From NCBI RefSeq assembly GCF_018063565.1, contig NZ_JAGPBB010000037.1:1-36946 (forward strand): a stretch of DNA of 36,946 nucleotides, in the 5' to 3' direction. The position numbers and the translations under genes are program-made. Positions within the stretch are counted from its first letter, which is position 1. Each line of letters opens with the position of its first letter. The notes below the pieces were generated by a model. It saw only the letters and a list, made by a program, of their open reading frames with translations, ran no database searches and was not told the origin of the DNA. Source of the stretch: Rhodoferax sp. (GTDB lineage Bacteria > Pseudomonadota > Gammaproteobacteria > Burkholderiales > Burkholderiaceae_C). Below, one piece after another: positions 1 to 8,560 of the stretch.

Positions 1-632
1 GTGCACCGCACCAGGCCAGCTTTTTTGGTGCCCCTGCGGCACCTGGCAACCTGCGCAACAACAGCATGTTTTTGCCGTGGGGCGCAGCCGCTGCCAAAGA
101 CACCTTGACGGTCAACCACCAGGGGCCGGGCAAGCCATGGCTGACCCTGCAGTCACTGGCTGCAGTGCCGCTCAAAGCACCTTTTTTTGCCGGTTACCAG
201 ATCAGGAAAACCATCACCCCGGTCGAGCAGGCCAATCCGGCCCTGCCCGCTGGCAGCTACAGTCGGGGCGACGTGCTGCGGGTATCCCTGGAAGTCACCG
301 CCAGCGCCGACATGAGCTGGGCGGTCATCACCGACCCGGTGCCCGGCGGTGCCACCATTCTTGGCAGCGGACTGGGGCGCGACAGCGAGATTGCCACCGC
401 GGGTGAAAAAGCCAGTGGTGAAGGCTGGCCCGCATTTGAAGAGCGCAGTTTCGAGGCCTATCGCAGCTATTACCAGTTCCTGCCCAAAGGGGTGACCCGC
501 ATGGAGTACACCGTGCGGCTCAATAATGTGGGGGAGTTCTCGTTGCCGCCGTCACGGGTCGAGGCCATGTACGCACCGGAGATGTTTGGTGCTGCGCCCA
601 ATGCCCTGGTGAAAGTGTTGGCAGGCAAATAG
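1..632 (+). CDS. Alpha-2-macroglobulin family protein, C-terminal part (5' end outside window)
   Basis: The frame is open from the left edge (first whole codon at base 3) to the TAG at 630-632, so only about the last 209 residues are present. They match the C-terminal domain of bacterial alpha-2-macroglobulins: a beta-rich segment with SRGDVLRV, a WAVITDPVPGGA stretch and the near-terminal RVEAMYAPEMFG motif. Bacterial A2Ms are periplasmic, often lipid-anchored protease traps thought to guard a damaged envelope. The thioester region and signal peptide would lie upstream of the window, so whether this one has the CxEQ thioester cannot be judged. In E. coli the A2M gene yfhM is next to pbpC; here a pbpC gene occurs 8.5 kb downstream. 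The family call is firm. Confidence 0.85.
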   Translation, partial: APHQASFFGAPAAPGNLRNNSMFLPWGAAAAKDTLTVNHQGPGKPWLTLQSLAAVPLKAPFFAGYQIRKTITPVEQANPALPAGSYSRGDVLRVSLEVTASADMSWAVITDPVPGGATILGSGLGRDSEIATAGEKASGEGWPAFEERSFEAYRSYYQFLPKGVTRMEYTVRLNNVGEFSLPPSRVEAMYAPEMFGAAPNALVKVLAGK

Positions 633-639
633 CGCTCCC

Positions 640-1344
640 ATGCATTCCCGCACCCGACTGCTGCTGACTGGCGCGGCCATCGCGCTGATCTGGCAACTGC
701 CTTATGGCCAGATGGCGCTTTACCCGCTGACGCTGCTGGCCACCTATGTCCATGAAATGGGGCACGGCCTGACTGCCTTGCTGCTCGGGCACCAGTTTCA
801 GGAGATGCTGCTGCACGCCGACGGCTCGGGCATGGCGGTGTGGCGCGGCGACCCTGGCCGGATGGAGACCGCCCTGATCGCTGCCGGTGGTTTGCTCGGG
901 CCAACACTGGCAGGCGTTAGCCTGCTGGTACTGTCAGGCTCAACCCGGTTTGCCCGCGCCTTGCTGGTGGTGCTGGCGCTGGTGCTGTTGCTGTCCATGG
1001 CCCTGTGGTCACGCAACATCTTTGGCCTGGGTTTTCTGCTGGTCTGGGCAGTGGTGCTGCTGCTGGCAGCGCGTTTTCTGCCAGCAGCGGGGGCTGCGTT
1101 GATGCTGCAACTGATCGCGATCACCTTGTGTTTGTCGTGGTTCACCGATCTGGACTACATGTTTTCAGGGCAGGCCGTGGTCAACGGGGTGGTCCACCGC
1201 TCGGACAGCGCGGTCATCGCGCAGGCGCTGCTGCTGCCCTACTGGTTCTGGGGCGGGCTGGTGGCACTGATTTCCATGCTGCTTTTGTTGCTAGGCATCG
1301 CGGTGGCAAGCCGGACCCCGGTCAAACCCAAAGCTACACTCTGA
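640..1344 (+). CDS. M50B-like membrane metalloprotease
   Basis: The 234-residue protein is very hydrophobic, with about six predicted membrane segments. It carries the zinc-protease motif HEMGH at residues 38-42 inside the first membrane region, as expected for the M50B-like family (site-2-protease fold with HExxH in a helix). It starts 7 bases after the stop of the A2M gene, so the two are probably co-transcribed. No PDZ domain is visible, unlike RseP, and I see no clear substrate. The role is unknown; cleavage of a membrane substrate is inferred from the motif. The start at 640 has no strong ribosome-binding site and probably relies on coupling. Confidence 0.7.
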   Translation: MHSRTRLLLTGAAIALIWQLPYGQMALYPLTLLATYVHEMGHGLTALLLGHQFQEMLLHADGSGMAVWRGDPGRMETALIAAGGLLGPTLAGVSLLVLSGSTRFARALLVVLALVLLLSMALWSRNIFGLGFLLVWAVVLLLAARFLPAAGAALMLQLIAITLCLSWFTDLDYMFSGQAVVNGVVHRSDSAVIAQALLLPYWFWGGLVALISMLLLLLGIAVASRTPVKPKATL

Positions 1345-1385
1345 TCCAACGGCAGTTACCCCCATCAAATCATTGGAGCCCATCA

Positions 1386-1994
1386 ATGCAGCTTGTTTGC
1401 CTGGACCTCGAAGGCGTTCTGGTCCCTGAAATCTGGATCGAATTTTCCAAACGCACCGGTATCCCTGCACTGTCACGCACGACCCGCGATGAGCCTGACT
1501 ACAACAAGCTGATGGCGTACCGGCTCGACCTGCTCAGACAACACCGTCTGGGGCTGCCTGACATCCAGAAAGTCATCTCGGAGATGGGGCCGATGGCTGG
1601 CGCCAAAGACTTTCTTGACGCCCTGCGGCGCGACTACCAGGTCATCATCCTGTCGGATACCTTTTATGAGTTCGCCATGCCACTGATGGCCCAGCTGGGC
1701 ATGCCAACACTGTTTTGTCACAAGCTGGAGGCCGACGCCAACGGTTTTCTCGTCAACTACCAGCTGCGCATGCCTAATCAGAAGAAAGAGGCGGTGCAAC
1801 GCTTCAAGGAGCTACAGTTCAAGGTGATTGCCGCGGGTGACTCGTACAACGACACCGCCATGCTCGGCGAAGCCCACGCTGGCATCCTGTTTCACCCGCC
1901 GCAAAACGTGATCGACGAGTTCCCGCAGTTTCCGGTGACAATGAACTACAGCGAACTGCGCGCCGAGATCGACCGGGCGTCGGCACGAATTTAA
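1386..1994 (+). CDS. thrH: Bifunctional phosphoserine phosphatase / homoserine phosphotransferase ThrH
   Basis: The 202-residue HAD-superfamily protein begins with the ThrH signature DLEGVLVPE (residues 7-15) and has the GDSYND motif (151-156), which supplies the magnesium-binding acidic residues. ThrH dephosphorylates phosphoserine and can transfer the phosphate to homoserine, linking serine and threonine synthesis in the cytoplasm. The length matches the family (about 200 residues). The start at 1386 is preceded by TGGAG. A longer in-frame opening upstream overlaps the M50B gene and has no family similarity, so it was not used. Confidence 0.92.
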   Translation: MQLVCLDLEGVLVPEIWIEFSKRTGIPALSRTTRDEPDYNKLMAYRLDLLRQHRLGLPDIQKVISEMGPMAGAKDFLDALRRDYQVIILSDTFYEFAMPLMAQLGMPTLFCHKLEADANGFLVNYQLRMPNQKKEAVQRFKELQFKVIAAGDSYNDTAMLGEAHAGILFHPPQNVIDEFPQFPVTMNYSELRAEIDRASARI

Positions 1995-2003
1995 TGCCAA
2001 ATC

Positions 2004-2048
2004 GTGCTCTAGCGCAATATCTATAAACATAGTTTGCTATATAGATTT
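2004..2048 (-). repeat. Degenerate copy of a ~56-bp dispersed repeat
   Basis: Read on the minus strand, this AT-rich intergenic stretch contains GCGCTAGAGCACGATTT, close to the 3' part of the copy at 26381-26446 (GGGCTAGAGTCGATTTTT). The rest of the element is poorly matched, so this is a weak copy. It lies between thrH and the coiled-coil gene at 2190. Confidence 0.35.
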
Positions 2049-2100
2049 AACTCGCTGCCACGCTCATGGGCGCGGGCAGCGGCTGCGGATTCCCCATCGA

Positions 2101-2128
2101 TTGGCAGTAAACTCTTTTCGCGCATACT
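2101..2128 (+). promoter_or_regulatory. Candidate sigma-70 promoter of the 2190-9019 gene block
   Basis: TTGGCA (2101-2106, 5 of 6 to the -35 consensus) and CATACT (2123-2128, 4 of 6 to the -10) are separated by 16 bases, about 60 bases upstream of the ATG at 2190. This is a by-eye match only. It is the best candidate in the 195-base gap before the block. Confidence 0.35.
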
Positions 2129-2189
2129 TTGCGCCAAGCGTCTGCAAGTCCGCAGACGGCGCCCTTCAACCATTCAACGGGAAAACACA

Positions 2190-2867
2190 ATGAAAGGCAT
2201 GCTGGACTTTCTGGAAAAGGCGGGACTGGTCACCCGGGACTCCACCGAGCCCGAGATCGACCTCAGCATCAGCGCCGTGGCGCCACCCCCGACGGCGGTC
2301 GAACCGCCCGTGGTGGCACCGCTGCCATCGCCCGTGCCCGTTGCGCAAACCGGCACCCCGCTGAATCTGGATGAAATTTACAGCAACGCGGGGATCGCCC
2401 CAGCCCTCTACCCTGCCGAGCGGCTATTGCGCCTGGTGGACGGTCTGGCCGCGATGGACCCCGCCACCCGTCTGATGGCAATCCAGGCCATGGACGCAGC
2501 CGACGAGTCATGGACGATTGCAGACCCCTTGCGCGATGCAACAGCCAAGCTCGAAGCCTTGGCCGCACATGGCGAACAGCTCAAGTCCGACCTGCAACAA
2601 ATTGAACAACAGACCCAAGGCAGACTGGACGCCGTGGCGGCGCGCCAGGATCAGGTGGTCGGCGACATCCGCAAACAGATTGCCGAGCTGGAGGCGTTGG
2701 TGGAACGGGAGTTGGCGCGTGCTGCCCAGGAAACCGCCACCCATCAGACCAGCCTGCAAGAAGCCAGGGACCAAACGGCCAGCCTGCTGGCAGGCATGGC
2801 CCAGGCTGGCGCGCGCCTGCAAAGCCTGTCGCTCCAGTTTGCCCCCAACCAACCCGCCAAGGAGTGA
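2190..2867 (+). CDS. Coiled-coil protein, first gene of the PspA/AAA block
   Basis: I do not recognise a named family. The 225-residue protein has a short amphipathic start (MKGMLDFLEKAGLV), a proline/valine-rich linker at about 31-57, a compact region at 59-117 (starting LDEIYSNAGIAP, with ERLLRLVDGL and ATRLMAIQAMDAAD), and a long heptad-rich coiled coil at about 117-210. There is no signal peptide or membrane segment, so it is probably cytoplasmic. The start at 2190 is preferred over an upstream in-frame ATG at 2034, which would cover the repeat and the candidate promoter. It ends 3 bases before the next gene, whose ribosome-binding site overlaps its stop. A scaffold or adaptor role is a guess from the coiled coil and the context. 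Confidence 0.75.
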   Translation: MKGMLDFLEKAGLVTRDSTEPEIDLSISAVAPPPTAVEPPVVAPLPSPVPVAQTGTPLNLDEIYSNAGIAPALYPAERLLRLVDGLAAMDPATRLMAIQAMDAADESWTIADPLRDATAKLEALAAHGEQLKSDLQQIEQQTQGRLDAVAARQDQVVGDIRKQIAELEALVERELARAAQETATHQTSLQEARDQTASLLAGMAQAGARLQSLSLQFAPNQPAKE

Positions 2868-2870
2868 GCC

Positions 2871-3365
2871 ATGGCCAGCTTGACCCCCCTCTCAAAGGGC
2901 CTGATCGGTCTGGTTGTCATCGGTGGCATGGCCTCTGCCGTCTGGCACCTCTATTTAAAGGAACGCATGTCCGCCGGCCAGACCGCGCCAAGTGCCGTCA
3001 CCGCACCGATGACACCCAGCGCCGAACCGGCCACCGTGGCAACAACGGCAACAGCGCCAGCACCCACACCGGCCGTAGCAGCGACCCCGGAGCCCGCCCC
3101 GGCCGTGGCAGCCCCCTCTGGTGCCAAGTTGTCGGCGGATGAACATTTTGATGCTGGCCGCAAGTTGGTGGCTGCCGGTGACTACGCCCGGGCGCGCTCC
3201 CATCTGGAGCAAGCCTTGCAGCAAGGCAACGCCGGTGCGGCCTGCCTGTTGGGTGAAATGACGCTCAAGGGCCAGGGCGGCATCGCTGCCGACCAGGCCA
3301 AAGCAGCTCAGTTGTTCCAGCTGGCCCAATCGCGCAACACCATCTGTTTCACCGCCGGACAGTAG
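2871..3365 (+). CDS. Membrane-anchored protein with TPR/Sel1-like repeats
   Basis: The 164-residue protein has one N-terminal membrane segment (about 9-28), a long Ala/Pro/Thr linker (about 36-84) and a helical repeat region (about 88-155). That region includes DAGRKLVAAGDYARARSHLE, which is TPR-like, and a Sel1-like LLGEMTLKGQGG. The topology (short N-terminus inside, repeats outside after a flexible linker) suggests a periplasmic protein-binding domain tethered to the inner membrane. A strong AGGAG sits just before the ATG and overlaps the stop of the previous gene, so translation is probably coupled. No specific function can be named. Confidence 0.72.
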   Translation: MASLTPLSKGLIGLVVIGGMASAVWHLYLKERMSAGQTAPSAVTAPMTPSAEPATVATTATAPAPTPAVAATPEPAPAVAAPSGAKLSADEHFDAGRKLVAAGDYARARSHLEQALQQGNAGAACLLGEMTLKGQGGIAADQAKAAQLFQLAQSRNTICFTAGQ

Positions 3366-3444
3366 GTTAGCCGGCCGCCGTCACGCGCCACCGCCCACCG
3401 CTTGCCCGCCTACCATTGCGCCCATCTTCCACCAGGACCGAACC

Positions 3445-5034
3445 ATGAAAATGCGCCCTATCACCCTGATCACTGTTCTTGCCAGCACCACCCTGCTGAT
3501 GGGCAATACCCTGGCGCAGGGGTTTGTCTTTGGCACCGATCAGGCAGCGCCGGCCGCCAAAGCGCCACCGGCCGCGCCGGCGCCAGCCGGTCAGCGCACC
3601 GCCAAAGTCGAGACGGCACAGCGACTGCTGGCCCGCATGGGCCTGCTGCGTGAAGCGCCCACCGGCACGCTCACCCCCGCAACCCAGGAGGCCATCCGCA
3701 CGTTTGCCGCGCAAAACGGCTTGCCCGCCACCAACCAGGTCACCGATGGCCTGCTGAACTCGATCCGGCGGGTGATCTGGCAAACGCAAAAGTGGTCCAG
3801 CGGCAACTACAAGGGTCGCGAGAAACTCGTTGACGCTGCCGGCCTGCGCGAGGCACAGACCCTGCTGGGCAAGCTGGGGTTTGATCCGGGTCCGCTGGAC
3901 GCCACTTTTGGTCCGCAAACCCAGGTCGCCACAGAGGCGTTTCAGGAGTCGCAACAGGTCACCGTGGACGGTCTGATCACCGCCACTGTGCTGATGAACC
4001 TGCGCCGTGCGGTAGGCGGCGCGGGGGCTGGTGCCAAAGCCACGGTACGGGTGCTGAACTGGCCCGACTACATTGAACCCAGCGTGCTGCAGGACTTTGA
4101 GAAAGAAACCGGCATCCGGGTGGTGTATGACGTGTTTGCCGGCAACGACGACCTGCAGGCCAAGCTCGCCGCGGGTGCTGTCCCCTATGACGTGGTGTTC
4201 CCGACCGCCAACGCCGTGCCCGCCATGGCGGCCAAAGGGCTGCTCGGCAAACTTGACAAAAGCAGCCTGAAAAATCTGGGCAACATCGACCCGCGGGTGG
4301 ACGCCACGCTGCGCGCCTGGGACAAGGACGGTGCCTACAGCCTGCCCTACATGTGGTACACGGTGGGCATCGCCTGGAATCCCAAACTGACGGCCAAGGC
4401 AGCGCCCGGTCAGGCCATGGATGCGCTGGCCAATGTGTTTGACGCAGACACCGCGCGGCGCTTCCAATCCTGCGGTGTCGGTGTGGTTGACTCCGCCAGC
4501 GACGTGGTGCCCCTGGCCGCCATGGCCGGCGGCGTGGCCAAATGGGACAGCAAGACCTCGGTGGCCGCAGCCGGCAAGGTGCTGGATCGCCTGAGTGGTA
4601 TCGTCAAAGTGATTCCGACCGACCAGTTCATTGACCAGCTGGCCACGGGCAAGGTCTGTGTGGCGATTGGCTTCTCGGGCGACGCCGTGCAGGCGCAGTC
4701 CAAAGCACGCGGCAATGTGGAGTACCGCGTGCCGTCTGACGGCGGCCTGCTCGCCATCGACGCCATGGCGGTCGCAGCCAACGCCAAGAACAAGCGCGAG
4801 GCGCACCAGTTTATCGACTACCTGCTGCGCCCCCAGGTGATCGCCAAGATCTCCAACACCGTGGGTTACGCCAACGCCAACCTCAAGGCCGGCGAGTTCA
4901 TGAGTGACGCCGTCAAATCCAACCCGGCGGTGGTGCCCTCACCCGCCTCGCTGAGCCGCTCCTCGCCGATTCCGATCCTGTCCGAGCAGGACCAGCAGGA
5001 CATTGCCCGCATCTGGGGCAGGTTCGCCAAGTAG
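3445..5034 (+). CDS. Secreted fusion: two peptidoglycan-binding domains plus polyamine-type substrate-binding domain
   Basis: The 529-residue protein starts with a signal peptide (about 1-25, ending LAQG). Two PG_binding_1-like units follow, at about 50-110 (AQRLLARMGLL, TPATQEAIRTFAAQNGL) and 130-190 (GKLGFDPGPLDATFGPQTQ). From about residue 200 to the end it resembles PotD/PotF-type spermidine/putrescine-binding proteins (VRVLNWPDYIEP, ETGIRVVYDVFAGNDDLQAKL, YDVVFPT, PYMWYTVGIAWN). No ABC permease or ATPase gene is nearby, so uptake is unlikely; a wall-bound polyamine or small-ligand sensor is more plausible (inference). The ATG at 3445 has AGGA upstream. Free PotF proteins are about 360-370 residues, so the N-terminal 190 residues are an addition. 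Confidence 0.85.
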   Translation: MKMRPITLITVLASTTLLMGNTLAQGFVFGTDQAAPAAKAPPAAPAPAGQRTAKVETAQRLLARMGLLREAPTGTLTPATQEAIRTFAAQNGLPATNQVTDGLLNSIRRVIWQTQKWSSGNYKGREKLVDAAGLREAQTLLGKLGFDPGPLDATFGPQTQVATEAFQESQQVTVDGLITATVLMNLRRAVGGAGAGAKATVRVLNWPDYIEPSVLQDFEKETGIRVVYDVFAGNDDLQAKLAAGAVPYDVVFPTANAVPAMAAKGLLGKLDKSSLKNLGNIDPRVDATLRAWDKDGAYSLPYMWYTVGIAWNPKLTAKAAPGQAMDALANVFDADTARRFQSCGVGVVDSASDVVPLAAMAGGVAKWDSKTSVAAAGKVLDRLSGIVKVIPTDQFIDQLATGKVCVAIGFSGDAVQAQSKARGNVEYRVPSDGGLLAIDAMAVAANAKNKREAHQFIDYLLRPQVIAKISNTVGYANANLKAGEFMSDAVKSNPAVVPSPASLSRSSPIPILSEQDQQDIARIWGRFAK

Positions 5035-5043
5035 ACCTACACC

Positions 5044-5919
5044 GTGGCCGACGACAAGCCTTCGTACCTGGGTGCGTTTTTACGGCACCCGAGCAACCGC
5101 AACGCCCTGCTGCTGGCGGCGCTGGCGGCCGTGGGGGCGTCATTTCCGCTGGGAATGTCCGGGGTCGCACTGGTGGGCATTCTGGCGCTCGGGGCCGAGA
5201 CACTGGCCGCGCTGCTGGTGCCCAGCCTGCCTTCGTTTCGGGCCTGGGTCGACCGTTCGCAGCGTTTTGATGGCCGGGCTGCGCGAAAAGACCAGTTGAT
5301 CGCTGAAATCCGCCAGTTGGGTGACAGCCGGGTCTTGTCCACCTACCAGCACATGTGGACACGGGTGCAGTCGCTGTACCAGACGGTGCAGCAGAAACGC
5401 ACCAGCCTGAGCCAGCAGGACGTGGAAAAACTCGAAGACATGACACTGGACTATCTGGGTCTGTGCGCCGTGAATCTGTCGCTGAAACAGCGCAAGGACC
5501 ACGCCAGCGTGGAAACCGCCGAACGCGGCATGGCGACCGTGCAGGCACAACTCAAACGCAGCGACCTGCCAGACGACGAGGCGCGCCAGCTGCGCGTCGC
5601 CCTGTCCCAGTACGAGGACACGCTGCAGCGCTCGCGTCGTCTGGCGGTGCGCCGCAGTTCACTTGAGGCCACACTCGTGGCGCTGCCGGAAAAGCTCGAA
5701 GAGGTGTATCAGCTCGCCATTACCTCGCCCTACTCCACCGACATGGGCAGCAAGCTGGAAGAGTCACTGTCACGACTGCGTATTGCCGAAGAGGTGGCTG
5801 CCGAGTTCTCCACACCCGACTTTGATCTCGACGACCCCGCACCCAGCCACGCAGCGAACATTGATCGCGCCAACACCAGCGCCCAGCGCCGCGCCGCCGC
5901 CGGCAGCGTCAAGGCATAA
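5044..5919 (+). CDS. Two-helix membrane protein with long coiled-coil domain
   Basis: The 291-residue protein has no family I can name. After a short polar N-terminus (about 1-19) there are two adjacent hydrophobic segments (about 20-37 and 38-60). A long soluble helical region follows (about 65-250, for example SLYQTVQQKRTSLSQQDVEKL), then a disordered tail. Both termini should be cytoplasmic. The GTG at 5044 lies 9 bases after the previous stop without a clear ribosome-binding site, so coupling is likely. It lies 43 bases before the PspA gene, making it a natural candidate for the membrane receptor of PspA or of the AAA protein, a role that PspB/PspC play in enterobacteria. That role is inferred from position only. 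Confidence 0.75.
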   Translation: MADDKPSYLGAFLRHPSNRNALLLAALAAVGASFPLGMSGVALVGILALGAETLAALLVPSLPSFRAWVDRSQRFDGRAARKDQLIAEIRQLGDSRVLSTYQHMWTRVQSLYQTVQQKRTSLSQQDVEKLEDMTLDYLGLCAVNLSLKQRKDHASVETAERGMATVQAQLKRSDLPDDEARQLRVALSQYEDTLQRSRRLAVRRSSLEATLVALPEKLEEVYQLAITSPYSTDMGSKLEESLSRLRIAEEVAAEFSTPDFDLDDPAPSHAANIDRANTSAQRRAAAGSVKA

Positions 5920-5962
5920 GCCAGTATTTTTATCGCATCACCTTCATTCACAGGAGAAACCC

Positions 5963-6673
5963 ATGGCCAACAATGCAATCTTTGCCCGCCTCGCCAACCT
6001 CTGGACCGGCTTCATCAGTCTGTGGGTGTCTGACGTCGAGAAAGAACACCCCGAGATCGCCTACCAGAACGCGATTGCCTCGATGATCGAAAAATACGCC
6101 CAGCTCAAGGCCGCGACCGGCGCCATCATCGCGCGCCGTCAGGACATCACCGCGCGGCTCGATGCCCATGAGCGTGAACTCGCCGGCGTGGCCGCTGACC
6201 TGGAAACCGCGCTGGCCACCAACCAGGACGACCTGGCGGTGGTGCTGATCCAGAAGAAAAACACGCTCGATGCTGCCATCACCGAGCTGCGCGCCGACGC
6301 TACGCAAGCCACGGCCGACGCCGACAGCGCAAAAGACTCGCTTACACAAGTCAAAACCGAGATCGACAAACTCAAAGCCGAGAAAGACCGCATGCTGGCG
6401 CAAATGCACAGCGCTCAAGCCCGCCTGAAGATTCAAAGCCAGCTCGACGGCCTGAGCGTCGACGCCGAAGTGCAGGCGCTGGCCGGTGTGCGCGACCACA
6501 TCAAGAGCCAGGTGGCGCAGGCCAGCCTGGGCAGCGAACTGCGCGAATCCGACCTGGACGTGCGCCTGAATAAACTGCGCCAAAGCAGCGCCAGTGTCAC
6601 CGCCAAAGCGCAGCTCGACGCCCTTAAGGCCGCGCGCGCCGGTGCCCAGGCCGCACCCGCCAAGACGCTTTGA
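5963..6673 (+). CDS. PspA/IM30 (Vipp1) family protein
   Basis: The 236-residue, almost wholly helical protein resembles PspA/IM30: an amphipathic N-terminal helix ([20 protein letters not shown]), the [14 protein letters not shown] segment that corresponds to the EDPEKMLDL region of PspA, then long charged coiled coils to about residue 230. The length fits the family (about 220-230). These proteins are ESCRT-III-like: they bind stressed inner membrane and form rods or rings that limit ion leakage. The match is by eye and the sequence is divergent, so it may form its own subgroup. A strong AGGAG precedes the ATG. pspF, pspB and pspC are absent nearby; the partner instead is the AAA+ gene starting 3 bases downstream. 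Confidence 0.8.
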   Translation: MANNAIFARLANLWTGFISLWVSDVEKEHPEIAYQNAIASMIEKYAQLKAATGAIIARRQDITARLDAHERELAGVAADLETALATNQDDLAVVLIQKKNTLDAAITELRADATQATADADSAKDSLTQVKTEIDKLKAEKDRMLAQMHSAQARLKIQSQLDGLSVDAEVQALAGVRDHIKSQVAQASLGSELRESDLDVRLNKLRQSSASVTAKAQLDALKAARAGAQAAPAKTL

Positions 6674-6676
6674 TTG

Positions 6677-8512
6677 ATGAGCACCCTGCCCCCCGCCCGC
6701 CCCGAACTGCCCAAATGGGCTGAGACACTGCGGCAAAAGTACCTGGCCGGTGAGGCCAGCACCTTTGTGCTGTATCGCAACGTGTTCGACAACTTCCTGG
6801 TCAGCGGCAAACTGCACAACCTGCAGTCGTTTCTGGTGGATGAACTGTTTCGCGACACCAAAAAACGCGTGGTGGAAATCAGCCTGGAACGTGGCCTTCG
6901 CCATCTGGGCGGCAAGCCTGACCCGGTATTGGCGGCGCTGGCAGAGGCCGATGGCCAGGCACCCGACCTGCTGACCAGCCTGCACCGGCTTGAGGGCCAG
7001 ATGCGCAGTGAGCAGAGCACGGCGGTGATCGTGCCCTACGCCGATGCCTTGTTGCCCGCGGGCGACCCCAGCTTCATGGCGCAACCCGACCGCCAGACCT
7101 ACCTGGTCTTTCATCGCTGGTCGCTCGACAAGACCCTGACCAGTGGCGACAACATCACCCTCCTGATCACCGAATCATTGGGCGCCATCAACCCCGGGCT
7201 GCTGAGCAATCCCAAGGTGGCAGCCATTGAAATCCCCATGCCCGACCTGGCGCAGCGCAAACGCGTGATTGCCTACTTTGCGCCCAAGCTCTCCGAAGCG
7301 CAGGTCAACCTGTTTTCGGAGCGCACCGGCGGCCTGCGAACGGTGCAACTCGCCAGCATCGTGGCCACCTCAGAGGGTCACGGCTTGAGTGAGCCCGAAC
7401 GCCGCGCCATGATCTTGCAACTGCTGCAAGGTACGCCCGACGCCGAAGCCCGTGCGACCACACTGGCCGCCATTACCGCTGGCATGACGCCGGCCGAAAT
7501 CACCAAGCTGATCGAACCCGGCAAAGCCGCTCCCACCGTAGACGCCAATGCCGAGGTGCTCAAGGTCATCCACGCCCGCAAGCGCGAGATGATCGAGAAA
7601 GAATGTGCCGGGCTGATCGAGTTCATCGAACCCAAACACGGGCTGTCTGCGGTGGGTGGGCACGAAAGCATCAAGGCCGAGCTACTGGCCATTGCCAAAA
7701 ACCTCAAGGAAGGCAACACCACGCTGACCCCCATGGGGCTGCTGGCGGTCGGCCCGATGGGCTCGGGCAAAACCTTTGTCATCAAGGCGTTTCTCAAAGA
7801 GGCCGGGCTTTCAGGAGTGGCGCTGAAAAACTTCCGCTCCAAATGGGTGGGCTCGACCGAAGCCAATCTGGAGCGGGTGCTGGCCACCGTCAAGGCGATG
7901 GGACCCATTGCCGTGATCATCGACGAAGGTGACCGCAGCTTTGGCAACGGCGGCGGCGAAGGCGGTGACGACGGCACCAGCTCACGCATCATCGCCCGCC
8001 TCAAAGAGTTCATGGCCGAGACCGAGAACCGTGGTCAGGTGCTGTTTGTGATGATGACCAATCGCCCCGACAAGCTCGATACCGACATCAAGCGCCCCGG
8101 CCGGCTGGACCGCAAGATTCCGTTCTTTTATTGCGAAACAGCCCTGGAGCGCACACAGGTCTTGCGCGCCGTGCTATCAAGATACGAATCAAGCCACAGC
8201 GCCAGCCAGGACGAACTGCTGGCCGTGTGTGAGACGCTCACCGGTTACTCCAACGCCGATCTGGAAGCGCTGGCGCTGCTGGCGGTCGAATCAGCGCACA
8301 ACCAGGCCAAACCACTCGACGCCAGCGTGCTGGCGCAGGCCGCGCTGGACTTCATGCCACCGCAGGAGCACGCGATGATCGCCTTCATGGAGTTGCTAGC
8401 GGTGTCCGAAACGTCGCGACGCAGCATGTTGCCGCAGCGCTTTCGCGAGCTCAGCGCCGCCGACATCCAGACCCACCTGCAAGACGCGCGCCGGCGCGCG
8501 CTGGCGCGCTGA
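6677..8512 (+). CDS. AAA+ ATPase with degenerate N-terminal ATPase-like region (Vps4/Ycf46-like)
   Basis: The 611-residue protein has an active-looking AAA domain at about 325-510: Walker A GPMGSGKT (359-366), Walker B VIIDEGD (413-419, acidic pair D416/E417), sensor-1 region MMTNRPD (459-465) and the second region of homology RPGRLDR (473-479) with arginine-finger candidates. A Gly-rich loop (NGGGEGG) follows Walker B. The first ~240 residues look like a decayed ATPase fold, with [16 protein letters not shown] and [11 protein letters not shown] in the place of sensor-1 and the following strand, but with no Walker A. This resembles Ycf46-type architecture. It is cytoplasmic, with no membrane segment. 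TTG (6674) and ATG (6677) follow the PspA stop directly; the ATG was chosen. Likely role: remodelling or disassembling PspA polymers (inference). Confidence 0.87.
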   Translation: MSTLPPARPELPKWAETLRQKYLAGEASTFVLYRNVFDNFLVSGKLHNLQSFLVDELFRDTKKRVVEISLERGLRHLGGKPDPVLAALAEADGQAPDLLTSLHRLEGQMRSEQSTAVIVPYADALLPAGDPSFMAQPDRQTYLVFHRWSLDKTLTSGDNITLLITESLGAINPGLLSNPKVAAIEIPMPDLAQRKRVIAYFAPKLSEAQVNLFSERTGGLRTVQLASIVATSEGHGLSEPERRAMILQLLQGTPDAEARATTLAAITAGMTPAEITKLIEPGKAAPTVDANAEVLKVIHARKREMIEKECAGLIEFIEPKHGLSAVGGHESIKAELLAIAKNLKEGNTTLTPMGLLAVGPMGSGKTFVIKAFLKEAGLSGVALKNFRSKWVGSTEANLERVLATVKAMGPIAVIIDEGDRSFGNGGGEGGDDGTSSRIIARLKEFMAETENRGQVLFVMMTNRPDKLDTDIKRPGRLDRKIPFFYCETALERTQVLRAVLSRYESSHSASQDELLAVCETLTGYSNADLEALALLAVESAHNQAKPLDASVLAQAALDFMPPQEHAMIAFMELLAVSETSRRSMLPQRFRELSAADIQTHLQDARRRALAR

Positions 8513-8560
8513 CCGATTCGACGCCTTACCTTCACCCAGCCACAAACTCAGGAGAACGCC

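Noticed and set aside
3367-4806. Long open frame on the minus strand (479 codons)
   Set aside because: It lies wholly opposite the peptidoglycan/polyamine-binding gene, is His- and Gly-rich with no family pattern, and is a typical shadow frame in GC-rich DNA.
3445-5034. Polyamine uptake operon
   Set aside because: Only the binding domain is present; no permease or ABC ATPase gene is adjacent, and the protein is fused to wall-binding domains.
5948-7114. Long open frame on the minus strand (388 codons)
   Set aside because: Antisense shadow of the PspA-like gene and the 5' part of the AAA+ gene; no recognisable protein features.
8171-8208. Possible dispersed-repeat copy in the AAA+ gene
   Set aside because: It starts GTGCTATCAAGATACGAATC and ends near AGCGCCAG like the family, but needs a large deletion to align; too weak to list.
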